Origin: an uncultured Collinsella sp.
GTDB lineage: Bacteria > Actinomycetota > Coriobacteriia > Coriobacteriales > Coriobacteriaceae
Length of the DNA stretch: 54,210 nucleotides
Direction of reading: 5' to 3'
Assembly (NCBI GenBank): GCA_902470695.1
Contig: CABRHH010000017.1
Location: forward strand, 1 to 54,210
The notes under the pieces were generated by a model that saw only the letters and a list, made by a program, of their open reading frames with translations, did no database searches and had not been told where the DNA came from. Both the position numbers and the translations under genes were made by a program. This document shows positions 1 to 8,678 of this stretch, in pieces (position 1 is the first letter of the stretch; each line of letters opens with the position of its first letter).

Positions 1-1
1 A

Positions 2-49
2 GCCTCCCATCTCTCGGACTTTACTTTCCGTGTCCAAGAAATGGGAGGC
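2..49. repeat. 9-bp inverted repeat at window edge
   Basis: GCCTCCCAT at 2-10 is matched by ATGGGAGGC at 41-49, giving a 9-bp stem with a 30-nt loop that itself holds GGAC/GTCC ends. It lies downstream of the dedA stop codon and could be a weak terminator or RNA stem for that gene. There is no convincing U-tract, and whatever lies to the left is outside the window. Confidence 0.3.
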
Positions 50-129
50 AGTTCAGATGGGGTGGCGGCGCACGTAGGGCTGCGACGCGGCGCGGGGCGC
101 GGCGCGCGCAGCCGCGGCGGCGTCCCTGC

Positions 130-783
130 CTACGCCGCGGCGCGCCTCTTGTTGAGTCGGGCGCGCACCAAACCCGCCACCGTGGGGATAATCGACACCA
201 GCACGATGCCCACGATCAGCAGCTCGAAGTGGTCCTGTACCACCGGAATGCCGCCGAAGAAAAAGCCCAGCATGGTGAAGGCCGTGGACCAGGTGATGCC
301 GCCCAGCACGTTGAACACCACGAAGGAATGCCATTTCATGCCGCCGACGCCGGCCAGAAACGGCACGAACGTCCGGATGAACGGGAAGAAGCGGCCCAGG
401 AAAATCGCCAGGTGACCCCATTTGTCCAGGAACGCCTCGCTCTTCTCGATGCGCTCCGGCGTCATCGCGCGGATCTTGCCCGAGGCGATGATACGGCGGC
501 CGAAGAAGTGGCCGATCATGAAGTTGCACTGATCGCCGATGATCGCGGCGACCCACACAACCGCCAACAGCGTGACGATGTCGAGCGAGCCCATATGGGC
601 GAAGAACCCGGATGCGAACAGCAGCGAATCGCCCGGCAGAAACGGCATGAACACCACGCCGGTCTCGATAAAGATGATCAGGAAGATGAAGCCGTAGGCC
701 GTGAGCGGACCGGCGGCGATCCAACTTGCAATAGCCGTGCGCGGGTCTTGCAGCAGCTCGACGATGGCGTTGATGAAACCCAT
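130..783 (-). CDS. DedA family membrane protein
   Basis: Predicted 217-residue integral membrane protein of the DedA/SNARE-associated family. Members are thought to flip or transport undecaprenyl phosphate or phospholipids and support envelope homeostasis. The family hallmarks are visible: an acidic residue in the first hydrophobic segment (IETGVVFMPFLPGDSLL), and the GRFFPFIRTFVPFLAG segment carrying the two conserved arginines, followed by the GGMKW motif. The long open frame extends further upstream, but the ATG at 783 has a good GAGG Shine-Dalgarno 7 nt before it and starts at the usual family position, so I chose it. It is divergent from the serine acetyltransferase gene. The exact substrate is not readable from sequence. 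Confidence 0.9.
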   Translation of the reverse strand: MGFINAIVELLQDPRTAIASWIAAGPLTAYGFIFLIIFIETGVVFMPFLPGDSLLFASGFFAHMGSLDIVTLLAVVWVAAIIGDQCNFMIGHFFGRRIIASGKIRAMTPERIEKSEAFLDKWGHLAIFLGRFFPFIRTFVPFLAGVGGMKWHSFVVFNVLGGITWSTAFTMLGFFFGGIPVVQDHFELLIVGIVLVSIIPTVAGLVRARLNKRRAAA

Positions 784-1097
784 GGTGTTCCTCAGAAGAC
801 GGGCCGGGACCGCAAGCCCCAGCGGCAGCACAATTGTTGCAAGTGTAGTCGATAAGCCCGCCCGCAACATGAATTGCATAGAGCGTGACGGGCGGGTCGC
901 AGAGCAGCGCGGCGGGGCGGGCGAGCAGGGCCCCTTCGCCCAATCCCTTCCCCGTCCACTCCCTGCTCGTTCTTCCATCCGCTCCCTCGCCCGCTCCCGT
1001 GTAAATCCTAGTAGCTCTCTCGACATTACCCCCGCCGAGTTCTACCATGCTGTCTATCACCTGCGCTAACAACGCCAACCCGACCGATAGGAGACCG
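784..1097. other. Divergent dedA/cysE intergenic region
   Basis: This 314-bp gap separates two divergent genes and must hold both promoters. I see no convincing sigma-70 pair, no terminator and no riboswitch. Frames that remain open here are extensions of the flanking genes upstream of their well-placed start codons. Confidence 0.5.
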
Positions 1098-1805
1098 ATG
1101 GGCTTTCTCGCAACCGTGCGCGAGGACATCCGCACCGTGCAGGAGCACGACCCGGCAGCGCAAAGCGCGCTGGTCATCTTCCTGTCCTACCCCGGCCTGC
1201 ACGCCAAGTGGATGCACACGCCCGAGCACTGGCTATGGAAGCACAACCTGCACGGACCGGCGCGCGTGCTCTCGCAAATCACGCGCCATTTCACCGGCGT
1301 CGAGATCCACCCGGCTGCGCAGATCGGCCGCAGGCTGTTCATCGACCACGCCATGGGCGTCATCATCGGCGAAACCACCATCCTGGGCGACGACTGCGTG
1401 CTCTACCAGGGCGTAACGCTGGGTGGCACGGGCAAGGAATGCGGCAAGCGCCACCCCACGCTCGGCCGCGGCGTCGTGGTGGGGGCGGGCGCGAAGGTCC
1501 TGGGCAATATTCGCATCGGCGACGGCACCAAAATCGGGGGCAACTCCGTGGTGGTGAAGGACGTGCCGGAGCAGTGCACCGTGGTGGGCGTGCCCGGGCG
1601 CATCGTGCGACGCAATGGATGCCGGGTCACCGAGGAGCAGTTCGACGCCAAGCAGCACCGGGAGAGCATGCCCGACCCGGTTCAGGAGGCGTCGCTCATG
1701 AACCGCGAGGGCATCGCCGACAACGCCCGCCGCATCGCCGAGCTCGAAGCCCAGGTAGCCGAGCTCTCCGCACTGGTGCAGCAGCTGAGCGGCCAGGGGC
1801 GCTAA
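1098..1805 (+). CDS. cysE: Serine O-acetyltransferase
   Basis: Transfers acetyl from acetyl-CoA to L-serine to make O-acetylserine, the carbon skeleton for cysteine synthesis in the cytoplasm. The 235-residue protein has the short helical N-terminal domain of the EpsC/SAT type and then left-handed beta-helix hexapeptide repeats. These include the DHAMGVIIGETT and GVTLGGTGKECGKRHPT stretches that hold the active-site His/Asp and CoA-binding residues. The last 50 residues look like a charged, coiled-coil-like tail. The chosen ATG has AGGAG 6-8 nt upstream. An in-frame ATG 51 bases earlier lacks a ribosome site and adds a non-family leader. No cysteine synthase gene is adjacent. Confidence 0.93.
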   Translation: MGFLATVREDIRTVQEHDPAAQSALVIFLSYPGLHAKWMHTPEHWLWKHNLHGPARVLSQITRHFTGVEIHPAAQIGRRLFIDHAMGVIIGETTILGDDCVLYQGVTLGGTGKECGKRHPTLGRGVVVGAGAKVLGNIRIGDGTKIGGNSVVVKDVPEQCTVVGVPGRIVRRNGCRVTEEQFDAKQHRESMPDPVQEASLMNREGIADNARRIAELEAQVAELSALVQQLSGQGR

Positions 1806-2010
1806 GGGATCCGAGGGGCGACAGGCGGCGGCCAGCCGGCGGGAGGGTCCCCCACGCAACGGGCGTCCGGCGCCAGCCGGCAGGCGGGTTTCCCGCGTAG
1901 TGGGCGGGTGACGGCCAGCCGGCGGGCGGGCTTCCCGCGCAGTGGGCGTCCGGCGGTTAGGCCCTCTGCGCAACAGGCAGACGACGGTTAGGTCCTCCAC
2001 ATAACGAGTG
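1806..2010. repeat. Degenerate tandem array, GCCAGCCGGC units
   Basis: After the cysE stop the sequence is built from degenerate units of about 42 bp sharing GCCAGCCGGC and CCCGCGYAGTGGGCG (three copies from 1830 to 1955). Two or three shorter units of about 31 bp follow, beginning CGGTTAGG. No reading frame with a ribosome site is present. This is one of several intergenic minisatellite-like arrays in the window. Confidence 0.6.
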
Positions 2011-2039
2011 GCCGACAGCCAGGTCTCCCGCCCAGCCCA

Positions 2040-2465
2040 CTGTCAGCTGTGTACGGCTGTCAGCTGTGTCAAATCGCATGCACGGGAATGCATGAGCGAG
2101 GGAAGGATCCCCAGGTAGAAAGGCTGATGGAAAGCATGGGATGTGTCAGCACCTCCTGGTAGCGCTGCCAAATCGTACATAGCTGACAGTCGTGCACAGC
2201 TGACAGCAACCATCTGCCGCCTCCAGAACACCGTCAGCCTGACGTGCACAGCTGACAACCCGAAGCACGCAAGCCGGCCTCGCGTGCTTCGGCGGAACGC
2301 GTGTCGGCATCAAGCAAGCATCCAGAACACCGACAGCAGCCACCCGGCATCTCCAGCACGCCGGCAAGTGCGTGCAGCCGACAGCAACCATCCGGCACCT
2401 CCAGAACGCCGACAGCTCGACGTGCACAGCCGGCAGCCCGACACACGCCGAAAGACTGAACTCCG
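2040..2465. repeat. Degenerate array of CAGCTGACA / CCAGAAC units
   Basis: A second, different array. GTGCACAGCTGACA or close variants recur near 2193, 2256 and 2420, and CATCYGSCRCCTCCAGAACRCC recurs near 2212, 2330 and 2390 with spacing of roughly 50 to 110 bp. Several small frames are open across it on both strands, but none has a ribosome site and all share the repeat. It ends shortly before the tRNA terminator. Confidence 0.55.
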
Positions 2466-2513
2466 CACGCGATGCCGCGACGTCGATTCTCGCACCGTTT
2501 TACCCCCTGTGCG

Positions 2514-2547
2514 AAAAAACAGGTCAGAGGATAATACCTCTGACCTG
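2514..2547 (-). terminator. Intrinsic terminator of tRNA-Arg
   Basis: A perfect 11-bp inverted repeat, CAGGTCAGAGG at 2520-2530 and its complement at 2537-2547, with a 6-nt loop. On the minus strand it is followed by six T residues (2519-2514). It lies 9 nt beyond the CCA end of the tRNA gene, as expected for a Rho-independent terminator. Confidence 0.93.
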
Positions 2548-2556
2548 CGGAAATAC

Positions 2557-2632
2557 TGGTGCCCCCGGCCCGATTCGAACGGGCGACACCCGCTTTAGGA
2601 GAGCGGTGCTCTATCCCCTGAGCTACGGAGGC
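2557..2632 (-). tRNA. tRNA-Arg (anticodon CCT)
   Basis: A complete cloverleaf on the minus strand, 76 nt including an encoded CCA end (2559-2557). The acceptor stem pairs GCCTCCG with CGGGGGC with one G-T. The D-arm starts TAGCTCAGGGG, the anticodon stem is CCGCT/AGCGG with loop CTCCTAA (anticodon CCT, reading AGG), and the T-arm contains GTTCGAATC. It stands alone, with its own terminator 9 nt downstream. Confidence 0.95.
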
Positions 2633-2706
2633 ATTGCCATAACGCGACATCCTCGCTCGCTGCGGAACAACACCGCTGCCGCATGAGAACGCGCGCTCAG
2701 GATATT

Positions 2707-3087
2707 CTAACGGTTTTTTCCAAACAGTGACAGCACACCGCGCGTAATCACGTCAAAGAAGCTTGGCGAACGCAGCAGCCGATCGGCGGGCACATGTTCG
2801 CGCATCGCGCGGAGCGTCGCCTTGTTGTCTCGCGTGGAGAAGGAGAAGGCCGTTTCGCTTCCCTTCACAAAGATGGCGAACCGCGCGATGCGCTTCCCGC
2901 CAAACAGCACCGATGCCGCCACACGGTCGATCTCATCCCACGGAATCTGGATGAAATCCTCGGGATTGCGCTCGTTGTAGAACTCGAAGGCAACATCGCC
3001 CAGCATCACGGTGCCATACGTCGACAGCCCGTGAAAGGACGTTGCGCGCTCCGTGTAGTACACCGAGCTGTTCTGCGATTGTGCCAC
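2707..3087 (-). CDS. manO: DUF956 family protein, ManO-like
   Basis: A 126-residue soluble protein of the DUF956 family, which accompanies mannose-class PTS operons in many Gram-positive bacteria and has been named ManO. Its biochemical role is unclear; a regulatory or accessory role in mannose/glucose uptake is usually assumed. Recognisable stretches are FEFYNERNPEDFIQIPWDEI, FGGKRIARFAIF and FSTRDNKATLRAMREH. The start is GTG, with a GGGGG run 7 nt upstream as the likely ribosome site. It is on the same strand as the IIAB-IIC-IID genes but separated from manZ by about 600 bp of repeats, so it may rely on its own promoter. Confidence 0.85.
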   Translation of the reverse strand: MAQSQNSSVYYTERATSFHGLSTYGTVMLGDVAFEFYNERNPEDFIQIPWDEIDRVAASVLFGGKRIARFAIFVKGSETAFSFSTRDNKATLRAMREHVPADRLLRSPSFFDVITRGVLSLFGKNR

Positions 3088-3692
3088 GGTGATGCCCCCG
3101 CTTTCCTTCCGCTTGTAGAGCCAGCCTTCTGCCGACGACGCTGGGTTCTCACCCGCGATGTCGACGCCCGCACCATCACGCCCGCAGAGCCAACACCCGC
3201 CGGCAATGCCGGTATCATACCCGCAGTGTCAGCGCCCGCCGGCGACACCGACCTCATGTCTGCGATGCCAGCGCCCGCTAACAGCGCCGACAGCATGCCT
3301 GCAGCGTTGACACCTGCTGGCAGCGTAGACCTCACACCTGCAACGTCGGCGCTATTCGCAACATCCGCCTCACACCTGCAACGTAGTCCTCATGCCCGCG
3401 CTGCCAGCGCCCGCAAACAACACCGGCGCCCGCCCCGGAGCATCACCAGCTTCCGAGGCGGACGTCGGCACCGGTCACAGCGGGACGAGCCTCACGCCCG
3501 GCTCATCGGGCGGCCATCGGGCACTCAGCGCGCTCGCGCGCACCGGATTGAACCCGTCCCCAATCGAGCGCGCACCGCCGGCGCCTGCCCAGCGCCCAGC
3601 GCGCCTGCCGGGCACCCAGCGCGCTCGCCCGCGCTCGCGCGTACCGGATTGACCCCGTCCCCAATCGCGCACAATCGCGCATGGCGCGCAGC
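3088..3692. repeat. 39-bp degenerate array and two GACCCCGTCCCC repeats
   Basis: From about 3170 to 3440 there are degenerate units of about 39 bp (for example starting GCGCCCGCCGGCGACACC at 3230 and GCGCCCGCTAACAGCGCC at 3269). If read, they would encode a 13-residue repeat. From 3541 the sequence switches to two copies of the dispersed GACCCCGTCCCC repeat (3550-3561 variant, 3651-3662 exact), each preceded by ACCGGATT and followed by AATCG. The second copy ends about 30 nt past the manZ stop. No credible gene is present. Confidence 0.6.
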
Positions 3693-4610
3693 TTACATGA
3701 TGCCCAGCAGACGTCCCGCAATACCTACGGCGAACAGGGCGACAATGATGACGATCGGGCTGACCTTCTTCTTGAGCAGATGGCAGCACAGAAGCGTCAA
3801 GCCAACGGCCGCCAGGCCAGGAATCAGCTGGTCGAGGTTCTGCTGCAGCGTGGTGACCTTGGTCACATCGAGGCCGGTGGCCCCCAGCGTCGAATACTGG
3901 GTCAGCGCCTGGCGGATTCCCTCAGTGCCGGCCGGCAGGTTCGCCCAATCGATATAGGCCCCCGCCGACTGCTGCACGCTGGACACCACCGGCGTGAACG
4001 AGATGCTCACCCAGCGCTGAACCAGCGAGCCGATGATGAACATGCCCAGGATGGATGCGCCCTCGGTGATCTTGCCCATGAGGCCGCCCGAGAGATCCTT
4101 GGTGATCGAGGTGCCCACCTTGTAGCCAAACTCCTGCGTGTACCACAGAAACGCGATGCGGATGATGTTCCACGCGAAGAAGAACAGAAGCGGTCCCACA
4201 ATCGAGCCGCCCAGCGCCAGGGAGGCACCCAGAGCGCCAATGATCGGACGCAGGGTGAACCAAAACACCGGGTCGCCCACGCCAGCCAGCGGGCCCATCA
4301 TGCCCACCTTCACGCCCTGGATCGCCGCGTCCTCAACGGGCGCTCCGTTGGCGCGGTCCTCCTCGAGCGCCAGAGTCACGCCCATAACCGGAGCCGACAC
4401 ATACGGATGCGTGTTGTAGAACTCCATATGGCGCTTGAGCGCCGCCGCGCGATCCTCTTTGGTGGTGTAGAGCTTCTTAATGGCGGGGATCATGGAGTAG
4501 CACCAGCCGCCGTTCTGCATACGCTCGTAGTTCCACGAGCCCTGCAGGAACTGATGGCGCATGCATACGGACATGCGATCTTTCTTAGAAAGCTTGATCT
4601 TGTCTGCCAT
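3693..4610 (-). CDS. manZ: PTS mannose-family IID component
   Basis: Membrane subunit IID of a mannose/fructose/sorbose-class phosphotransferase system. With IIC it forms the sugar channel and passes phosphate from IIB to the incoming hexose. The 305 residues are typical length. The N-terminal cytosolic part contains QFLQGSWNYERMQNGGW, a signature of EIID-Man, followed by HPYVSAPVMGVTLALEE and GPLAGVGDPVFWFTLRP, with hydrophobic segments toward the C-terminus. It begins 19 nt after manY ends and has a GGGAGGG ribosome site. It is the last gene of the tight manX-manY-manZ unit. Confidence 0.95.
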   Translation of the reverse strand: MADKIKLSKKDRMSVCMRHQFLQGSWNYERMQNGGWCYSMIPAIKKLYTTKEDRAAALKRHMEFYNTHPYVSAPVMGVTLALEEDRANGAPVEDAAIQGVKVGMMGPLAGVGDPVFWFTLRPIIGALGASLALGGSIVGPLLFFFAWNIIRIAFLWYTQEFGYKVGTSITKDLSGGLMGKITEGASILGMFIIGSLVQRWVSISFTPVVSSVQQSAGAYIDWANLPAGTEGIRQALTQYSTLGATGLDVTKVTTLQQNLDQLIPGLAAVGLTLLCCHLLKKKVSPIVIIVALFAVGIAGRLLGIM

Positions 4611-4629
4611 GGTCTGTGCCCTCCCTTCC

Positions 4630-5445
4630 TTACTCGTAATCGTTCAGGATGTCGCCGAGCGGGTCACCGGTTCCGCCGCCACCGCCGCTGTTCTTGGCAA
4701 CCTCTTTGAGACCCAGGTACAGCAAGGCGAGCGACAGGCCGATGACACCCAGCGCGATCAGGGTGAACTGGGACACGGCCGCGAACACGAAGCCCAGCGC
4801 GAAGAACGGCCAGACCTCCTTGGTGGCCATCATGTTGATGACCATGGCGTAGCCCACGGCCGCCACCATGCCGCCGCCCACGGTCATGCCGCCGGACAGC
4901 CAGGCAGGCATCATGTTCAAGGCACCGGTCACCGCATCGGGCGACACGAAGCACAGCGCCGCCGCCGGGATGGCGATGCGCACGCCCTGCATGAGGATGG
5001 CGAGCACGTGCCATACCTCGATCGCGCGGAAGTTGCCCTGCTCAGCCGCCGCATCCATCGCATGGACCATGGGGATGGCCAGTGTACGGCAGATCATCGT
5101 GAGGAACAGGCCGGCCACGGACAGCGGCACGGCCAGCGCGATGGAGGCGCTGATGGCGGTCGCAGAATCGCTGGTGCCTCCGTCGAGCGCCAGCACCATG
5201 ATGATCGCAGAGGCAACCGAGGCGAGCGCCGCGTCGGGCGCCATCGCGGCACCCACATTCGCCCACCCGAGCGCGATCATCTGCAACGATCCGCCGAGCA
5301 TAACACCCTCGGTCAGATGGCCGGTCACCAAACCGATGAGCGTACAGGCCACCAGCGGCTGGTGGAACTGGAACTCGTCCAACACGCCCTCCATGCCGGC
5401 GAGCAGCGCGATGAGAACGACCAGGACGATCGAAACTGCTGACAT
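4630..5445 (-). CDS. manY: PTS mannose-family IIC component
   Basis: Polytopic membrane subunit IIC (271 residues) of the mannose-class PTS, forming the translocation pathway together with IID. It is almost entirely hydrophobic with the GHLTEGVMLGGSLQMIALGWANVGAA motif region typical of EIIC-Man near residues 40-65 and GGMTVGGGMVAAVGYAMV later. The C-terminal tail is short and glycine-rich (SGGGGG). It starts 10 nt downstream of manX with a GAGGAGGG ribosome site directly before the ATG. Confidence 0.95.
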   Translation of the reverse strand: MSAVSIVLVVLIALLAGMEGVLDEFQFHQPLVACTLIGLVTGHLTEGVMLGGSLQMIALGWANVGAAMAPDAALASVASAIIMVLALDGGTSDSATAISASIALAVPLSVAGLFLTMICRTLAIPMVHAMDAAAEQGNFRAIEVWHVLAILMQGVRIAIPAAALCFVSPDAVTGALNMMPAWLSGGMTVGGGMVAAVGYAMVINMMATKEVWPFFALGFVFAAVSQFTLIALGVIGLSLALLYLGLKEVAKNSGGGGGTGDPLGDILNDYE

Positions 5446-5455
5446 GTTCCCTCCT

Positions 5456-6454
5456 CTATGCCTGAGCGGCCAACTCGGATTTGGCCTTCTTGATCATGGC
5501 GTCGAAATCGGCCGCCGAATCGGCCGGCACCTTGCGGACGTCGAAGGTGATGCCTTTGGCGGCGAGTTTCTCAAGCGCCTCGACGTCGTCGTTGTCCATG
5601 GCCACAGCGTTGGTGACCACGACCTTGCCCACTGAGTGCGCCATGGAGCCCAGGTTCACCTCGCGGATGTCCACGCCGCCCTCGACCGCGCGCAGCAGGT
5701 CCTGCGGCGTCTCGAACAGCAGCATGGCCTTCGTGGCGCCGAATCTGGGATCCTTCGACACCGCGATCATCTTGTCCACGGGGATCACGTGCGCCTTCAC
5801 CCCCGGGGGCGCTGCCTCGATGATCATGGATTTGCGCAGGTCATCATGGGACACGGAGTCGGAGACCACGATGATGCGGTCGGGATTGGTGGTCTTGGTC
5901 CACGTGGTGGCCACCTGGCCATGCAGCAGTCGCGTATCGATGCGCGTGAGAACGAACTTGATATGGCCGTCTCCCAGCACCGTTCCCTCGGGAATGGCGC
6001 CCGCAGGGGCCGCGGGAGCTGCCGACGCAGCAGGTGCGGCTGCCGGCTCCGGTTCAAGCGACTCGGGCTTGACGCGCACGCCGCCGCGAGATTCGGCAAG
6101 GACATGGGCGGCGATGTCGTGCGCCGTCTTGGATGCATCGAACCGTGCGGTGTAGACTTCGACCAGCATGGGCAGGTTCACGCCCGTCAGGATCGCCCAC
6201 GTAGGATGCGAGCTTGCCAAGCCGCTGATCTGGTTGAACGGCGTACCTCCCCACAGGTCGACGAGAAACAGCGTCTCCTCCGGATTGTCGAAGGCAGCGA
6301 CCGCATCCTCCACCTGTTGGCGGAAATCATCCGGCCCCATGCTGGGCATGAGGGACACCGTGGCCACGTTCGGCTGCTCGCCGAACACCATGGAGCCGGT
6401 CATCTTGAGACCGTTTGCAAGGTCTCCATGGCTCGCTAGCACGATGTTTACCAT
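5456..6454 (-). CDS. manX: PTS mannose-family IIAB component
   Basis: Cytoplasmic phosphocarrier of the mannose-class PTS. The IIA domain (residues 1-125) accepts phosphate from HPr on His9 (ASHGDLANG). The IIB domain (about 165-332) carries it on His178 (RIDTRLLHGQ) and hands it to the sugar bound by IIC/IID. The two domains are joined by an Ala/Pro-rich linker (about 134-152), as in classical ManX. The ATG at 6454 has an ideal AAGGAGG site. An upstream extension of the frame runs through the promoter and is rejected. It is the first gene of the man operon and probably sets transport of mannose, glucose or related hexoses. Confidence 0.95.
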   Translation of the reverse strand: MVNIVLASHGDLANGLKMTGSMVFGEQPNVATVSLMPSMGPDDFRQQVEDAVAAFDNPEETLFLVDLWGGTPFNQISGLASSHPTWAILTGVNLPMLVEVYTARFDASKTAHDIAAHVLAESRGGVRVKPESLEPEPAAAPAASAAPAAPAGAIPEGTVLGDGHIKFVLTRIDTRLLHGQVATTWTKTTNPDRIIVVSDSVSHDDLRKSMIIEAAPPGVKAHVIPVDKMIAVSKDPRFGATKAMLLFETPQDLLRAVEGGVDIREVNLGSMAHSVGKVVVTNAVAMDNDDVEALEKLAAKGITFDVRKVPADSAADFDAMIKKAKSELAAQA

Positions 6455-6501
6455 CACACAACCTCCTTTGTTGCTACACGAGATACACACAACATGGAGA
6501 A

Positions 6502-6530
6502 ATTGTAGGACTCGAAAACGCACGATTCAA
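6502..6530 (-). promoter_or_regulatory. Sigma-70 type promoter of the man operon
   Basis: On the minus strand TTGAAT (6530-6525) and TACAAT (6507-6502) are separated by exactly 17 bp. Predicted transcription starts about 40 nt before the manX ATG. The surrounding 6500-6620 is locally AT-richer than its neighbourhood. No sigma-54 type -24/-12 element is visible, in contrast to Firmicute man operons of the ManR/LevR type. Confidence 0.65.
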
Positions 6531-6788
6531 GTTAATTAGTACGGGATGGGCGTACAAAACTGCATACGGTTGCACATTATTTGTATGACACTGCGTAACG
6601 TTCGATAACATGCGTATAGGGGATGCGCTTTATCGATTTTGAAACTTTCGACGGGCACACACGCCGCCTCAACTTGACGATGGAGCAGGCGGGCCGGAGG
6701 CGAGACGACTCAAGCCCCGGCGGCGGTGCCGGGCCGGAAGCGAAACGGTTCCAGCCCTGGTACCACCGGGCCGGAAGCGACGTGCCCC

Positions 6789-6845
6789 GGCCCTGTCCCC
6801 AATCGTGCAACGTACCGGATTGACCCCGTCCCCAATCGCGCAACG
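6789..6845. repeat. GACCCCGTCCCC dispersed repeat (3' of ABC exporter)
   Basis: An exact core copy at 6822-6833 in the context GTACCGGATT...AATCGCGCAA. It is preceded at 6789-6810 by a diverged copy (CCCTGTCCCCAATCGTGCAA). It lies about 25 nt beyond the stop codon of the ABC exporter gene. The rest of the 6531-6857 gap holds no gene I can support. Confidence 0.7.
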
Positions 6846-6857
6846 GCGCCGTGGCCT

Positions 6858-8678
6858 TTACGCGAATTGGCTGCGATAGAGCTCCGCGTAGGCGCCGTTT
6901 TTGGCGAGGAGCTCCTCATGGGTGCCCTGCTCGATGATCGTGCCCGCACGCATGTGCAGAATCAGGTCGGCATCCACGATGGTGGACAGTCGGTGCGCGA
7001 TCACAAAGCTCGTACGCCCGCTCATCAGGTTCTCCATCGCCTGCACGATCGCCTGCTCGGTACGCGTATCCACGCTCGAGGTCGCCTCGTCCAAGATCAA
7101 GATCTTCGGGTTGCACAGGATTACGCGCGCGATGGTGAGCAGCTGGCGCTGCCCCTGGCTGATGTTCTCCGCATCGTTTTCCACCCGCGTGTCGTACCCG
7201 TGGGGCATCGTGCGCACGAAGAAGTCCACATGAGCCATCTTCGCCGCCGCCACGATCTCCTCGCGCGTGGCATCCGGCTTGCCGTAGGCGATGTTCTCGG
7301 CGATCGTCCCCTCGAACAGCCAGGCATCCTGCAGTACCATGCCGAAGTTGCGGCGCAGATCGGCCCGCGCCATGGCGTGGGTGTCGACCCCGTCCAACGT
7401 GATGCGGCCGCCGTCGACCTCGTAGAAGCGCATCAGCAGGTTGATGAGGGTCGTCTTGCCCGCACCGGTGGCACCCACGATCGCGACCTTGCGCCCGGGC
7501 TCGGCCCGGAAGGACACGTCGCGCATGAGGGGCTTGTCCGCATCGTAGCCGAAGCGCACGTGCTCGAAGGCCACCGCGCCGGCCACCTCATGCGGCAGCT
7601 GCGCGGCCGCGGCGGGCGCCGGATCGGGCTCGATCTCGGGCTCGTCCATGATGTCGAACACGCGCTCCACGCTTGCCAGGGCGTTCTGCAGCGTGTTGAT
7701 GGTGAACGACAGCTGCGTGAGCGGCTCAGACACCTGGTAGATGTACTGGAAGAACGCCTGGAACACGCCGAGGCTGAGCCGACCGGCCACGAGCATGCCG
7801 CCCGCCACCACCGCGATCAGCACCTGCGACAGGCGGATGATGAAGCGAATCAGCGGGCTGATGGCGTTGGTCACGAAGTCGGCCCGACGGCTCGCCACCG
7901 CCAGACGCTCCGCCAGCTCGCGCACCTCCGCCGAACTGGCCTGCTCGCGGTTGAACGCCTTGATCACCAAACGGCCCGAGTAGGCCTCCTCGACCGCCGC
8001 CGTGAGCCTGCCCACATAGCGCTGGCGCTCGGCCGCGAGTTTCAGCGTGCGCTTGGACACCAGCTGGGTCACCAGGCACGAGAAGGCGGCGAACACCAGG
8101 AAGATGCCCGTGAGCACCAGGCTGTAGCGCCCCATCATGACAAGCGCGCCGATGATGGTGCCCACCGCCGTCATGAGCTTGAGCAGGCCGGTCTGCATGA
8201 CCTCGGACATCTTGTCCAGGTCGTTCGTGGTGCGGCTGACCACCTCGCCGGGCTTGTGCGCATCGAAATACGCCAACGGCAGGCGGTTCAGCTTCTCGGC
8301 GATCTGCCGACGCAGCGACAGGTTCAGCTTCTCGGCAAAGCCGGCCATGACGAAGCACTGCACCGAGTACAGCGCGCACGCCGCGGTCCACACGCCGAAG
8401 TACACCGCCAGTTCGCGGCCGCCGGTATCCCAGCCGATCGAGAACGTGCGGCCCTCGGCGAACGCCTGCTGAACGCTTGCCCAGATCACGTCGATGACGC
8501 GGGCGCTGAACGCGGGTGCCGCCACATGGAAGCCGGTGTAGAACACGATGGCCACGATGACCACGGCAAAGCGCCAGCGCTCCCCGCGCGCCGCCTCCCA
8601 CAGGCGCCGCACGGTGCCCCAGGTGTCGCGCGGGACCTCCAGCTCCTCTCGCTCTTTAGCGTCCGTCGTCATCTGCAT
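6858..8678 (-). CDS. ABC exporter half-transporter, consensus-site partner
   Basis: Fused membrane plus ATPase ABC exporter half (606 residues): six-helix transmembrane domain in about 1-330, nucleotide-binding domain in about 370-606. Walker A is GATGAGKT, the signature is ISQGQRQ and Walker B is ILILDEATSS with an intact catalytic glutamate. The SQGQ signature and LDEATS pattern match the TM288/LmrD-type partner of heterodimeric multidrug exporters. Its start overlaps the end of the preceding ABC gene, and AAAGG 5 nt before the ATG at 8678 supports the start (a GTG at 8681 is possible). It is the last gene of the marR-ABC-ABC operon. Substrate unknown. Confidence 0.92.
   Translation of the reverse strand: MQMTTDAKEREELEVPRDTWGTVRRLWEAARGERWRFAVVIVAIVFYTGFHVAAPAFSARVIDVIWASVQQAFAEGRTFSIGWDTGGRELAVYFGVWTAACALYSVQCFVMAGFAEKLNLSLRRQIAEKLNRLPLAYFDAHKPGEVVSRTTNDLDKMSEVMQTGLLKLMTAVGTIIGALVMMGRYSLVLTGIFLVFAAFSCLVTQLVSKRTLKLAAERQRYVGRLTAAVEEAYSGRLVIKAFNREQASSAEVRELAERLAVASRRADFVTNAISPLIRFIIRLSQVLIAVVAGGMLVAGRLSLGVFQAFFQYIYQVSEPLTQLSFTINTLQNALASVERVFDIMDEPEIEPDPAPAAAAQLPHEVAGAVAFEHVRFGYDADKPLMRDVSFRAEPGRKVAIVGATGAGKTTLINLLMRFYEVDGGRITLDGVDTHAMARADLRRNFGMVLQDAWLFEGTIAENIAYGKPDATREEIVAAAKMAHVDFFVRTMPHGYDTRVENDAENISQGQRQLLTIARVILCNPKILILDEATSSVDTRTEQAIVQAMENLMSGRTSFVIAHRLSTIVDADLILHMRAGTIIEQGTHEELLAKNGAYAELYRSQFA

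Noticed and set aside
2143..2598. A 151-codon frame through the array near the tRNA
   Set aside because: It reads through repeats, the tRNA terminator and into the tRNA gene, so it cannot be a real protein.
2558..3957. Possible prophage or integrative element attached at tRNA-Arg
   Set aside because: No integrase, no second att copy of the tRNA 3' end and no phage genes were seen in the neighbourhood.
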